Below, one piece after another: positions 11,101 through 25,100 of a stretch of 64,000 nt of DNA (positions are counted from its first letter, which is position 1; every line of letters begins with the position of its first letter). The DNA lies in assembly GCA_032622095.1 (NCBI GenBank), contig CP136061.1, positions 39,501,797 through 39,565,796 of the forward strand. The letters are read 5' to 3'. Under the pieces are notes generated by a model. The model was not told the DNA's origin. It saw only the letters and a list, made by a program, of their open reading frames with translations, and ran no database searches. Made by a program: the position numbers and the translations under genes. The stretch is from Siphonodentalium dalli (Eukaryota > Mollusca > Scaphopoda > Gadilida > Siphonodentaliidae).

Positions 11101-13092
11101 GCCTGTCATTTGCAGAATGAGATCTCCAGAGGGTGAATCTGCTATGGGAGACATAGACTCAGGTTGAAGTTTCAAGTGGTGAATATTATTATGATGTACA
11201 CCCATTTGGAACCTCGATTATGCAATGTGTTGTCTGCCAATTTTGTGATATAGCAGACTTTCATTTTTTAGGCGCACCATCGCGCGGCTAAAATTTTAAA
11301 CCAGCGAGCGATCGATCGCGCACCTAGGCCAAATACAGAGAGCGAACCTGATAACGCTATTTTCAGTGTCTACCCAGACGAGGTCACACGGTGTGACGTG
11401 TCGAATGCACTATCTGTCTGAGACTGAATGATTCGAAGCTAAAAATACATTTCTATGTATGGCTTATGACGTCACATAAATTCCTGGAAAATCAAAGCGA
11501 GACCACGTGGCCGGGAGATGTTGATATTTATTCTGTCAGCATGGAATCGGAGTATTAAATTGATTCCTTATTAATAATTATGAATTACAATTAATATAGG
11601 AACATGTACAATATAAAACATAGTGTGTAACATTCACTTGTGCTTATGGATAGTGGATTAAGCAGTGTTAAACCATCAAAGTGATTCACTGGACATCGAT
11701 CGTGAGTAAACTAATTCAATTTACGTGGCATTTATGAATGTATTTCCGCTGTTTATTTTATCTTGATAGAAACCACGCGCCTGGTCAAAACCCAGCGAGC
11801 GGGACTCTGCGCGCCTACATTTTCTAAAAATGAAAGTCTGGATATAGAGAAACTAAAAGTTTCTATAGAAATTTGATAATAAAGAAACTTTCCCGAGAAG
11901 ATGAGGCCTAAGCAGAATGAGGTCCCCAGAGGGTGAATTTGGTTATGCTAGCCAGCTATTAGGGATAGTGTCACTAAATTCAGGTTTGGTAATACAATTT
12001 CAATGTAACAATCTGCTGTAGTACCCAAGTGCATACAATTTAAACAAATCAAACAGAAAACTTTCTTTTAATCAGAAATAACAATGGATGATATAAAATA
12101 GAAGTTGAAATTTGTCTAGCTAAATTTATGGTCAGTAGAGGACAGAGATTGTCGACATGGCATTGTGAAGCCAATTGGCAGGATGATTTTTTTTTTTTTT
12201 TTTTTTTTGTGCCATAAAAAGCACTCAGCAGGCCATATTTTTATGAGGAGACAGATGAGAAAAGGAACAATAATTTTGTAATGTATGTCCAACTGAAAAA
12301 AAACCTTGTATGTAGCAAATGATATGATGATATTAACATAAAATTTCATCAATTGAGTAATAGACATGGCTCTGTTCCAATAATAATTGATGAACCTTCA
12401 ATCTGATTAGTTACTACACATGTCTCACACCAATATATAACATATTATTCCACACCTGTTGGCGGGATCCTTTATTCAGCGTCGGAGGGGCCTGCAGTCC
12501 CTGTGTACCCATAACAGACAGATCCTACTCTTTTATATATATATATAAATATTTATTATGCTACTTCAATATATCCTTGTGCAAATAGGTTCATATTGGA
12601 CAGTGATAACACATAATATATATAATGAGCGTACATATCTTCTGCAACATATCCTCGTGCATATAGGGTACCCTGATTTGGATGAAATCGGACCAGCAGT
12701 CTGGGAAAAAATCCAGACTGATGGCCAGACATATCCTCACGATCGTACTGATTTTGTCAATGATTTTTAAATTATACTTACTCTTTCAATGATTTTCAGA
12801 TCCCACCTCTATCGTCTATGCCATCAAAGAAGAATGAGATAAAAGATAAGGATCCTGAGGATCTCGATGTGACGCAGGCGTGGTTCACAACTCGGGACGA
12901 TAAAAATGCACTGCAGGACAAAGGTGATTCACAATTCCAGTTGGGCCAGTCTGTAAAAATAGATTCATATGTCAGAGGTGGGGGAGGGGGGGGGGGGGGG
13001 GGGGGGGGGGGGTTGAGAACCAAGGTTCAAAGGTTCAAATCTCTTTTTTCTGCTAAATCATCAGCAGGAGTGAATGAGATACATATCGTTCG

Positions 13093-13129
<37 letters not shown>

Positions 13130-16100
13130 ATGAATGAGATACATGGTTCGGGGGGGATGAATGGGATACATGGTTCGGGGGGTGGGGGGGGGGGGAATGA
13201 ATGAGATACATGATTCGGGGGGGGGGGGGGAGTGAATGAGATACATGATTCGGGGGGGGGGGGGGGGGGGAATGAATGAGATACATGATTCGGGGGGGGG
13301 GGAATGAATGAGATACATGGTTCGAGGGAGGGGGAGTGAATGAGATACATGGTTCGGGGGGAATGAATGAGATACATGGTTCGAGGGGGGGGGAGTGAAT
13401 GAGATACATGGTTTGGGGGAGTGAATGAGATACATGGTTCGGGGGGGGGGGGGGAGTGAATGAGATACATGGTTCGGGGGGAATGAATGAGATACATGGT
13501 TCGAGGGGGGGGGGGGAGTGAATGAGATACATGGTTTGGGGGAGTGAATGAGATGCATGGTTCGGGAGGAATGAATGAGATACATGGTTCGAGGGGGGGG
13601 GGAGTGAATGAGATACATTGTTTGGGGGAGTGAATGAGATACATGGTTCGGGGGGGGGGGAATGAATGAGATACATGATTCGGGGGGGGGGGGGGGGGGA
13701 ATGAATGAGATACATGATTCGGGGGGGGGGGGAATGAATGAGATACATGATTCGGGGGGGGAGTGAATGAGATACATGGTTTGGGGGGGGAGTGAATGAG
13801 ATACATGGTTCGGGGGGGGGGGGGGGGTGGGGGGTGGGGGTGAATGAGATACATGTACATGGTTTGGGGGAGTGAATGAGATACATGGTTCGGGGGGATT
13901 GAATGAGATACATGATTCGGGGGGGGGGGGGAATGAATGAGATACATGATTCGGGGGGGGGGGGGGGGGAATGAATGAGATACATGATTCGGGGGGGGGG
14001 GGGGAATGAACGAGATACATGATTCGGGGGGGGGAGTGAATGAGATACATGGTTTGGGGGGGGGAGTGAATGAGATACATGGTTCGGGGGGGGGGGGGAA
14101 TGAATGAGATACATGATTCGGGGGGGGGGAGTGAATGAGATACATGGTTCAGGGGGGGGGGGGGGGGGGAGAATGAATGAGATACATGATTCGGGGGGGG
14201 GGGGGGGAGTGAATGAGATACATGATTCGGGGGGGGGAATGAATGAGATACATGATTCGGGGGGGGGGGGGGGGGGGAATGAATGAGATACATGATTCGG
14301 GGGGGGGGGGGAATGAATGAGATACATGGTTCGGGGGGGGGGAATGAATGAGATACATGATTCGGGGGGGGGGGGAATGAATGAGATACATGATTCGGGG
14401 GGGGGGGGGGAATGAATGAGATACATGATTCGGGGGGGGGGAATGAATGAGATACATGATTCGGGGGGGGGGGGGGGAATGAATGAGATACATGATTCGG
14501 GGGGGGGGGGAATGAATGAGATACATCTTTTAAGACTTGTTTACTTTTAATATCATGAGCTTTCAGTCGTTCTTTTGACCTTTATTAAGCTTGATAAAGG
14601 TCACAAGAACGACCGTTTGCTTGCGATAATAACGAATCTCAAAATGTGTATCTCCTTGACCTTCACCCCTGCCATTGATGCAGGGTTTTACAGCTGAATT
14701 AACTTCTCTAGTTTGTCCAAGTCTTCTCGTTCTAAAGCCGGCTAAGATATTGGGATGGAGGTGCCGGTCTACACCTCCATCCCAATATCTTAGCCGGCTT
14801 TAGTACGAGAAGACTTGGACTATTCTCTAGTCTGCAAGATCATACATTTATGTATATAGGGTTAGGTTCTCAGGCCTTGCACGTTGAATAAAAAGGGCTG
14901 CGTTAGCATTTTTATTTTGATGCCTGATGTTATGTTAAGAAAAATGAATTTGAATTTTTATTTTATATGTTTTTCACCAACTTTTCCATAATTATGTATT
15001 GGACATTAGGCCAAACAAAATTATTTGAGTCTCAGACAAATTATTTCTCAATCACTTTGTGAGGGAGAACTTTATTTTTATTTTTTATTGCACATCATAA
15101 ACATGGATTATGATAGCTTCCCTTATCTATAAATTGACACCTCTCCATTATGACAGGTGATCCAAAATTTCCTCCAATGCATTTCAATTGTTCTGGAGTT
15201 ACGCCAGACTATGATGATCAGCTAATCATTTCTTCAATGTAATCATCTACTTAATGTTGTATGTCACCATACATGTATGTATACACGATAAGTCAATCTT
15301 CACACATTACACTGTTAAGAGTTCATATATTTTATGCTCAATACGTATGGACATTGGACAAACTTCAAATAATTTTATAAACCCTTTTTACAGTTCCTCC
15401 CTCTACATTTCTGGTTATTACTAGACAGATGAAGGTATCATTGTGCATTAAAAAATAAAAATAAAAGCCTCCTTCCCTCACTGATTTGAAAACAAATTGA
15501 CTTGGAACAAAAACTTTTTTTTTTGCTTTACAACTGCAAAATACAAGGCAAGTTCGATTTTGGCTTCCGGCAAGACTTACCGGCCTTTTTCAATGCAAAA
15601 TCTAATATGTAATATAGTGACTGAAATGGCTGATAATACAGAATTTTTCCCACAATTATATGACTTCAACTTTCATATATGCATCTTCTATATGATATAT
15701 TTCTGAAATATAATTTGAAACAACCCAATGTGCATATAATTCCATGCCTGGCAGTAATCTTGTTTATAAATTTGATATTCTGTTCTTTGTTTTTCTGGTA
15801 GTTAATCCTTCCATGACTGGAGTTACCTCCCTTATTAACCCTTCCATGACTGGAGAAGTTTTACGAAAACCCTTTGTCGATGCATTTGTTATATATGTGA
15901 GTCTGACGTAGGAAGCCTCGCATATATAAGAGAATACATTGGCCTAACAATATTTACTTTGACCTTGTAAGCCAGTGCATTCTCTTATATATGCGAGACT
16001 CCCTATGGGAGACTCACATATATAAGAGAACACTCATGCACAGGATATTTAATGTTGCACCAGCACAACTCCTGTCATCAAAGGGTTAAGTTGTAGCCAC

Positions 16101-19100
16101 ACGTGGTGTTTGAATCTTTATGTTCAGATCTTTTTGTCCATTATTTAATGTAGGTATTGAGTGGAAGCAGGGTCAGTGGACGAGAGATGAAGTGGATCTA
16201 TTACAGACCAACATTAGCCAGTACTGCCAGGTAAGCCCATATTATTCCATGTCTGCCCACTACAGCATGGGGGTACAATGTATACTGGAATCACCTGTTT
16301 CTGAGTTAATACCCCATACATAAGGGTGGGTATTGGAGGAAATTTTGTATTGCAATATATTGCGATATTTCATGCCGTATTGGAATATGTACCACAATAT
16401 ATTGGAGTTTCTTTGAAAGGTATTAATGAATTATTATGATGGGGATTGTGACATTTTATTCCATGCATTTATGGGTCAGACACTTTGAACAGTTGAGGAC
16501 TTGAGGTTGAGTGGTTGATTAACTCTTTTGAGTGCCATATCCGAATAGTTATCATTATTATAAAAGTATGTACATATCACAAGGAATAGCATGCCCTCTG
16601 TCCGAATAGTTATTAGTATAAAAGTATGTACATATCACAACCTTGAAAAGGGAAGCTAACCTTCCTGCGTGTGCAGCATTGTAATTCTTGGAATCGGATG
16701 AAACGAACTGTGTCGGCGTTCCCACTTACCGCTTTCCCACCGAGACCAGGTTTCAAATTCAATCAATCTCCGTGTTTTGAACAAATCAAACACCAAACTT
16801 CTGTTACGTACTAGTAGTCACATCCATCAAATTTACTAGTCTCTATTCCAATCTGACCTTCCGTATTCCATTTCTTATAAGTTATATGTACTTAATGTAC
16901 ATTGCTGCTGTGCCGTACCTCCTATATACATATATGTACTTAGTTTAACTTTGTTATACCCCCCGCAACGAAGTTAGGGGGGGGTATACTGGAGTCAGCT
17001 CGTCCGTCCGTCGTCCATCGTCCGTCGTCCGTCCGTGGACACAAATTTGTCCGGAGTTTTTCTCAGTCGTTTTTTGATCAATTTCCGTGAAACTTGGCAC
17101 AGACATCAACCACCATGGGAACCTGTGCATCTGCGATTATGACGTCTGTCGGACTTTTTATGGTGGAGTTATCCCCCCTTTTTCGACTTAGAAACTTTTT
17201 TGCAACATGCATAATTTTGTCCGAGCTTTTATTCCTACATTTTTCGGTCAATGTTTTTTAATCTTGGCACTGATATTTAGTACCATGGGAACCTGTGCAC
17301 CTGCGATTATGACGTCTGTCCGATATTTTTTGGTGGAGTTATCCCCCTTTTTCGACTTAGAAACTTTTTTGCAACATGCATAATTTTGTCCGAGCTTTTA
17401 TTCCTACATTTTTCGGTCAATGTTTTTTAATCTTGGCACTGATATTTAGTACCATGGGAACCTGTGCACCTGCGATTATGACGTCTGTCCGACATGTTTT
17501 GTGTGGAGTTATTCCCCTTTTTCGACTTAATTTTTTTTTCGCAACATACATAATTTTGTCCAAGCTTTTATTCCTACATTTTTTGGTCAATAGGTTTAAG
17601 ATTACGGTTATGGTTGTACACCTGCAATGGGAACTGTTATTTTATTATTTTAACTAAATGTTTACTGACATGTGAAACATCTTAGTATATTAAAAACAGG
17701 GGGGTATCCGTAGTCCCATTGGGACAGTCACACCTCTAGTTCCCTTTGGCATCCATGATATAATCCGAACTGAATCGATCAAACTACGGCACTGCAAGAC
17801 TTTAGTGACAGTCCGAAACTGAAAGTACATTGGTGTGCTTTCCGGGAAATTCCCAAACAGCATATCACTACGCTCGCGCGACAATTCCGCCAGTCGTGAT
17901 TCAAAGCATTGCGTAATGACTTTGCTACATTGTATACGCAGAATTTCGTCCGACGACACATCATCATTGATTGATGTCTGCACTTCAAACGAATGATGCC
18001 GCACCTATTTAACCCCTTATAAACCGATGTGTTATAAAGCGATCTCGTGTTTTAAAGTCTTAAACTTGGAATTTAAATATGAGCCGATGTATAACCTAAC
18101 TCAGATGTGAAAATACCGCTCGCCTGGTATTAAAATTGCGCAAGCGGTAGGCGCGCGATAGAATCGCGCACGTAATAACGCCAGGCCTGGGACATCATGG
18201 TCTGTTTAATCACAGTGTGGAAACATGTGAGTTAACTAAATCTATAACTCTAAACTATGTTCAATTACCGGTAGTAACGCTCGAACCGCGGTTATTGTAT
18301 CGGAAGTGCGTGTATTGCAATATATTGATATACCGGTAATACCGCACACCCCTACCCATACACATTCATTTTGTGGTCAATTTGTTGGTCGTTTTTTGTG
18401 ACAAAACTGGAGTAATTTTGGTTTTATGAAGCATGATAATTAACTCAAGCAAACAGTCTTGCCCAAATTTTAATTCATGACTGTTGACCCTTAGATATTT
18501 TTGAGTTTTACTGTTGAGTATCACAGCATGTTCTGATCAAACTAGAGCGGCACCTGCAATGGCTGCAGCCGGTTCATAGGCTGGCTTGTGCAAATAATAT
18601 TGTAATGTTTAAAAGCGTGTTAACCCTTTACCCAACAAACCGGCCAAAACCGGCCAAATAAAGCTTCAACAGCCTAAAATATCTATGGTCTGTCTCAATA
18701 GAACCATACAAATATGGATATCATTGGAACCGGCTCCTTGACCACATTGTGATAGTTACAGTTAGCCCTGTGCCAATGCATTCTCTTATATATGCGAGTC
18801 GACCATAGGTCGCCTCGCATATATAAGAGAATGCATTGGCCTAAAAAAAATCTTTTTTTAACACTTTTTACCATTTTTTCTTACATTCTTTAACAATTTT
18901 ATAATTTTTAATGTGTTAAGCCAATGCATTCTCTTATATATGCGAGGCGACCTATGGTCGACTCGCATATATAAGAGAATGCATTGGCACAGGGCCCTTC
19001 TGTTGGGTAAAGGGTTAAAGCAAGAAGTTGATTAAATGCTATATAAAACTGTCCTTATTATTATTATTATATATTAGTGACTCTAGCTTCATTATTGATT

Positions 19101-22100
19101 GCAGGAGAGAGCTATCACTGATCCTAAATCCATTATATTTGAGATGACCAAAGATGAGAGGAAGAACTTCTACCGTACCATAGCTAAGGGGTTACTGAGA
19201 CCCCTGTTCTCTGTGTACAGGCGGGTGACGAGAATGTATGACCAGAAGAATCACATCGGGAGATACTCACAAGAGGAAATTACTAAACTCAGGGAGTATG
19301 TATATTAGTCCGGCCGCCAGGTCACGGATGCGTGTTTTGGCGTATAAAGTTTTTTTCTCTGCGGATTTTGTAAATTCAGGTATCCGACATCAAGATTTTA
19401 TCGGCTGGCCATCTGTCAGCCTTGAACAATTGTTTTTATAGCACCCTAAAAAGTATACCCCCCCCCAATTTTTTTCACAGACGTAAAACCAGTTACTTGG
19501 AATTTATTGCAAACTCACATGACTAATCTAGTAAAATATATATATTTTCATGAAGCTAAGGTATAATGACACTATTTTGGCCCAAAATTGAAACTCACCA
19601 TCCAAGATGGCCACCAAAATGGCCGCCGGAAGTTGAAAATATATAATTTTTTCACAATTATCTTCTAGATCAGTTCATGATGTTTGGAACTGGTTGAGTA
19701 ATATGACTTTATTTTGTATTTTTATATTAACTGATCATTGGAGCAATTATATATGCCATTATTGGGGTCCTATCCGCTTGTGATCCCTCAAAAATTCGAT
19801 TTTACAGAAAGCGGTATAAAATTTCACAAAAAAATCACAACTGGGATTCTAGTCATATTTCAACAAGACATGAACAGAAGGTTGCAATTATGTGAGGCAT
19901 ACCATTACATATGAATATTCCAACTCACTGGAAGCAAAATTCTTACTTTGGCTCACAATGGCCGCCAAAATATGGAAAATGATAAATATTGCCCTAGGGT
20001 GTCCCGTAATCGCTTACAAGTTGTGGTTGATGTACAAAATTGGCTATTCTATACATTGAATACTAACATGTCTGCTGCACCATGGTTAATTGTTACTGTT
20101 ATCGCCACTGACATCACCAAAAATATTGGACTTTTCTCTCAAAAACTTGACATAAATATCGGCAAAAATTAACTTTTCATGTTTGGATCATTTTTTCTAG
20201 TAATATGTAACTATTTTTAGATTGAAAGGTGTTTATTGTATTGGTCTATCTTAAATGTGTCACACTACGGTGTTTATAGACCAAATTGCTCAAAATGGCT
20301 TCCAAAATGGCAATCAAATTGGTAAAAGTTATTTTTTAATATATATCATTATAACATTATATATATAACATTATTCTCTGCGTTATCCGAAAATGTAGCA
20401 AATTGTGACTCACTTGGTTATTATACGTGTTAGGTGTTTAACTGACAACTAAATGTTCTATTATGGTTGTCCCAGTTCCGAATGGGGCATGACAAATTCA
20501 TTTTAAAGTATGGAAATTTGCGGAGAACCTCTTTTGTGATTCTGACCATATTATTGAAAGGAAATGGGCAGAACTTTGAGACGGAACTGAGATGAACCAT
20601 AATATGTGGCTCTTCTGGTCCATTGTGATAAACCAATATCAACTGGATACAGGATGGTTGCCAAGATGGTAGCCAGGGAGTTACTCCATGTGAGGTGAAT
20701 AGGTATACATGGAGTTAATGTATGTCATGAATGATGTGAATATTTATACAATGAGTGACTATATGGTTATGAGTGTGTTGTCCATAGTGAGATGTATGGG
20801 TATACAGGGAGAGGTCATGGTCATGTGTGGGGTGAATCGGTATGAATGGTGTGACTGCATTGTGTAGGGTTGTGTGTATCATGTACGGGTGCACCTTGTG
20901 TGCCTGTATGGACATTGATGTGGTGTATGGATGTAGCTACATGGTCATATATGTATTGATTATATATATGGAGTGACTGTAAGGTCATGGGTGGGATGTA
21001 CATGTGTTTCTGTATGCTCACGAATGGGGTGTGTGGATAAATAGTGAGTGATTTTATGGTCAGGGGTAATGTGTATGGTATACATATTCACCTCACCATT
21101 GGCCATATCACTCACTGTATCCTTATTTGTCACACCATAACCGAATAGCCACGAAAGATATACGAATACACCCCAGCCATGTCAGTATAGTCACTCCATG
21201 TGAGCATATATGCACATCATCCGTGGCCATATAGCCACTCGCTATATACACATACACCTCGCCCATGACCATATAGCAACACGATTGTACATCCGCATAA
21301 CCTACACATGACCATACTGCCACGAGTTGCCAAGCAGGAACACCAGGTATACTCACACACCTGACAATTTAGTCACTTCCTGCATATATATTCATTACAT
21401 TGATGATCATACAGTCACTCCTTGTATACCTACCCATCACACCATTGACCATACAGTCACTACCTGTATACATATTCCACACACAGTCATATAACCACTC
21501 GATATATACATATGAAGCTCACCCTAGACCATAGAGTCACTCCAGGTATACATATGCACCTCACCACTGGCCATTCAGTCCTTCCAGATATACAAAATCC
21601 CGCACACACGACCACTCATACCATCCATACTTGCATATACACCTCACACATGACAATTCAGCAATGTACTGTATAATCATACACGCCATCCATGACCATA
21701 CAGCTAATCCCTACACACCCACCAATGATAATACATCCACGATATATATACATATACATCCCATCCATTACTACAAGGACACTTCCTATATACCCACACG
21801 ATAATGTCCACCCAGCTTACTCCAGGTATGCATATAGACTTCAATCATGACAGTACAGTCATTCCATGTATACCACACATTACCCGTAACCATAAAATCA
21901 CTCACTATTTATTCACACACCCCATCCATGATCATACAGAAAACACATGTACATCCCACCCATGACCTTACAGTCACTCCATATATACATAATCAATACA
22001 TAGATGACCATGTAGCTATATCCATACACCACACCAATGTCCACACAGGCACACTGGATGCATCCGTACGGGATAGACACAACCATACACCATACAGTGA

Positions 22101-25100
22101 CTCCATGCATACCGATACACCCCACACCTGACCATGACCTCTCCCTGTATACCTATAAATATCACTATGGACAACACAAGCATAACCATATAGTCACTCA
22201 TTGTATACATATTCACATCATTCATGACATACACTAACTCCATGTATACCTATTCACCTCACCTCTGATCATAGAGTAACTCCATGTCTACCATCTTGGC
22301 ATCAATCCTGTATCCAGTTGATATTGGTTTATCATAATTGACCAGAAGAGCCATATATTATGTTTCATCTCAGTTCCGTCTCAAAGTTAAGCCCATTTTC
22401 TTTCAATAATATGGTCAGAATCACAAAAGAGGTTCTCCGCAAATTTCCATACTTTAAAATGAATTTGTCATGCCCCATACGGAACTGGGACAACCATAAT
22501 AGAACATTTAGTTGTCAGTTAATTACCTATCACGTATAATAACCAAGTGAGCCACAATTTGCTACATTTTCGGATAACGCAGAGAATAATGTTATATATA
22601 TAATATTATAATGATATATGTAAAAAAATAAATTTTAGCAATTTGGTTGCCATTTTGGAAGCCATCTTGAGCAATTTAGTCTATAAACACCATAGTGTGA
22701 CACATTCAAGATAAACCAATACAATAAACACCTTTTAATCCAAAGATAGTTACATATTACAAGACAAAATGGTCCAAACCTGAAAAGTTAATTTTTGCCG
22801 ATATTTATGTCAAGTTTTTGAGAGAAAAGTCCAATATTTTTGGTGATGTCAGTGGTGGCAACAGTAACAATTAACCATGGTGCAGCAGACATGTTAGTAT
22901 TCAATGTATAGAAGGCATAATAGCGAATTTTGTACATCAACCACAACTTGTAAGCGATTGCAGGGCACCCTAGGGCAATATTTATCATTTTCCATATTTT
23001 GGCGGCCATTTTGGCAGCCATATTGAGCCAAAGTAAAAATTGTGGTTCCAGTGAGTTGGAATATTCATAAGTAATGGTATGCCTCACTTAATTGCAACCT
23101 TCTGTTCATTTCTTGTTGAAATATGACTAGAATCCCAGTTGTGATTTTGTGTAAAATTTTATACCGCGTTCTATAAAATCGAATTTTTTAGGGATCACAA
23201 GCGGATAGGACCCCAATAATTGCATGTTTAATTGCTCCAATGATCAGTTAATATACAAAATACAAAATAAAGTCATATTACTCAACCAGTTCCAAACAGC
23301 ATGAACTGATCTAGAAGATATTTGAGAAAAAATGCCATATTTTCAACTTCCGGCGGCCATTTTGGTGGCCATCTTGGATGGGGGGGGGTATACTTTTTAG
23401 GGCGCTATAAAAAAATTGCTCAAGGCTGACAGATGGCCAGCCGATAAAATCTTGTTGTCGGATACCTGAATTTACAAAATCCGCAGAGAAAAAAACTTTA
23501 TACGCGAAAACAAGCATTCGTGAATTCCGGGTGTTTGGCGACCGGACTATATGACTGACCTCAAATTTAATTTATTTACTATTTAACTTAATTTTAAAAG
23601 ATTTTATTTATTATAAAATGTAACTCAAAATTTTAATCCTGATTGATGTGCTGAACAACTATCTGTGTTTTCGCATAAAGTAAATTACCTCAAATTTACA
23701 TTATTTCTCTTAATTTACACAAAATTGTGACTCAAAATTTATTTAGATTAATATTATTCACCATAATACTTAACAAGCAACTTATGAGAATTCAAATTGA
23801 ATATATTAAGACAGTTAGTTAGACTTCCCTTGCTAAACTATAATCTCGGAATTTATTTAACCTGCTCTATGTCAATGGTGCGAATTAGGGGATATAGAAA
23901 CTTCTCATACGGGAAAAGTAACTAAAAACAATGTTAATTTGATATTATAGATACTTCCCAGACGATGTGGCCTGAGCAGAATGAGGTCCCCAAAGGGTGA
24001 ATCACTAAATTCACCCTCTGGGGTCCTCATTCTGCTAATGACAGACACACTATTTGCAGATTTGATTCAGTAATGGTTTAGTGACTACAGTCCATTTAAT
24101 CATTTTTGACATGAGTGATGACAGAAAATGTTAGCTCTTATTGACTGAAAATTTAAATTTTGTACCCATCTCCTGGGAAGAACCGATAAATGCTGTATAC
24201 ACTAAATTTTGGTATGTAAACTGTAAACAAGTAATGGTAAGCTCTTTTTCAGAACAATTGTTTTGAGAAACTTATATAATGGCTTGCCGAATCTTCCATG
24301 AAATTTATATAATGGCTTGCCGAATCTTCCATGAAACTTATATAATGGCTTGCCGAATCTTCCATGAAACTTATATAATGGCTTGCCGAATCTTCCATGA
24401 AACTTATATAATGGCTTGCCGAATCTTCCATGAAACTTATATAATGGCTTGCCGAATCTTCCATGAAACTTATATAATGGCTTGCCGAATCTTCCATGAA
24501 ACTTATATAATGGCTTGCCGAATCTTCCATGAAATTTATATAATGGCTTGCCGAATCTTCCATGAAACTTATATAATGGCTTGCCGAATCTTCCATGAAA
24601 CTTATATAATGGCTTGCCGAATCTTCCATGAAACTTATATAATGGCTTGCCGAATCTTCCATGAAACTTATATAATGGCTTGCCGAATCTTCCATGAAAC
24701 TTATATAATGGCTTGCCGAATCTTCCATGAAACTTATATAATGGCTTGCCGAATCTTCCATGAAACTTATATAATGGCTTGCCGAATCTTCCATGAAACT
24801 TATATAATGGCTTGCCGAATCTTCCATGAAATTTATGCAAGTCGGCAAACATCTACCGATGTTGCTGGTAAGCCCCAGTCTGGGTGAACGTCGACTCTAT
24901 ATTTGAAATATAGAGTCTGGAGCTAATGTCGCCAAAACCATTTCTATTCAGCGAAGAGCTTCCCCAAAATGACGTCACGGATTTTTTTAAATACATCGAT
25001 GATTGACAGGTGTCCCCACGTGTTATTTGTTGTGCTTCGCAATAACAAGGCCTGTGTCGCGACATAAACTTACAGACTATTCTTTTTCGGGAGATGAACT

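Noticed and set aside
13027-14526. Three long minus-strand open frames (372, 457 and 410 codons, MYLIHSPPPP type)
   Set aside because: All three frames of the same G-run minisatellite are open and cycle through the same peptides; no non-repeat sequence, start context or splice partner.
17690-18004. 104-codon minus frame inside the hAT-like element as a transposase remnant
   Set aside because: No hAT dimerisation or RNase H-like motif could be seen.
19105-19308. DMTF1 exon 6 continuing to the TAG at 19306
   Set aside because: The GTATGT donor at 19296 is required to join exon 7 in frame with the conserved ELR.IHGNDW sequence.
24279-24839. Regular repeats resembling a CRISPR array
   Set aside because: The unit is continuous with no unique spacers, and the context is an animal intron; the same holds for the 60298 and 46682 arrays.
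24202-24887. Open frames of about 200 codons on both strands (MACRIFHETYI, KFHGRFGKPLY)
   Set aside because: Produced by the 33-base minisatellite in a DMTF1 intron.
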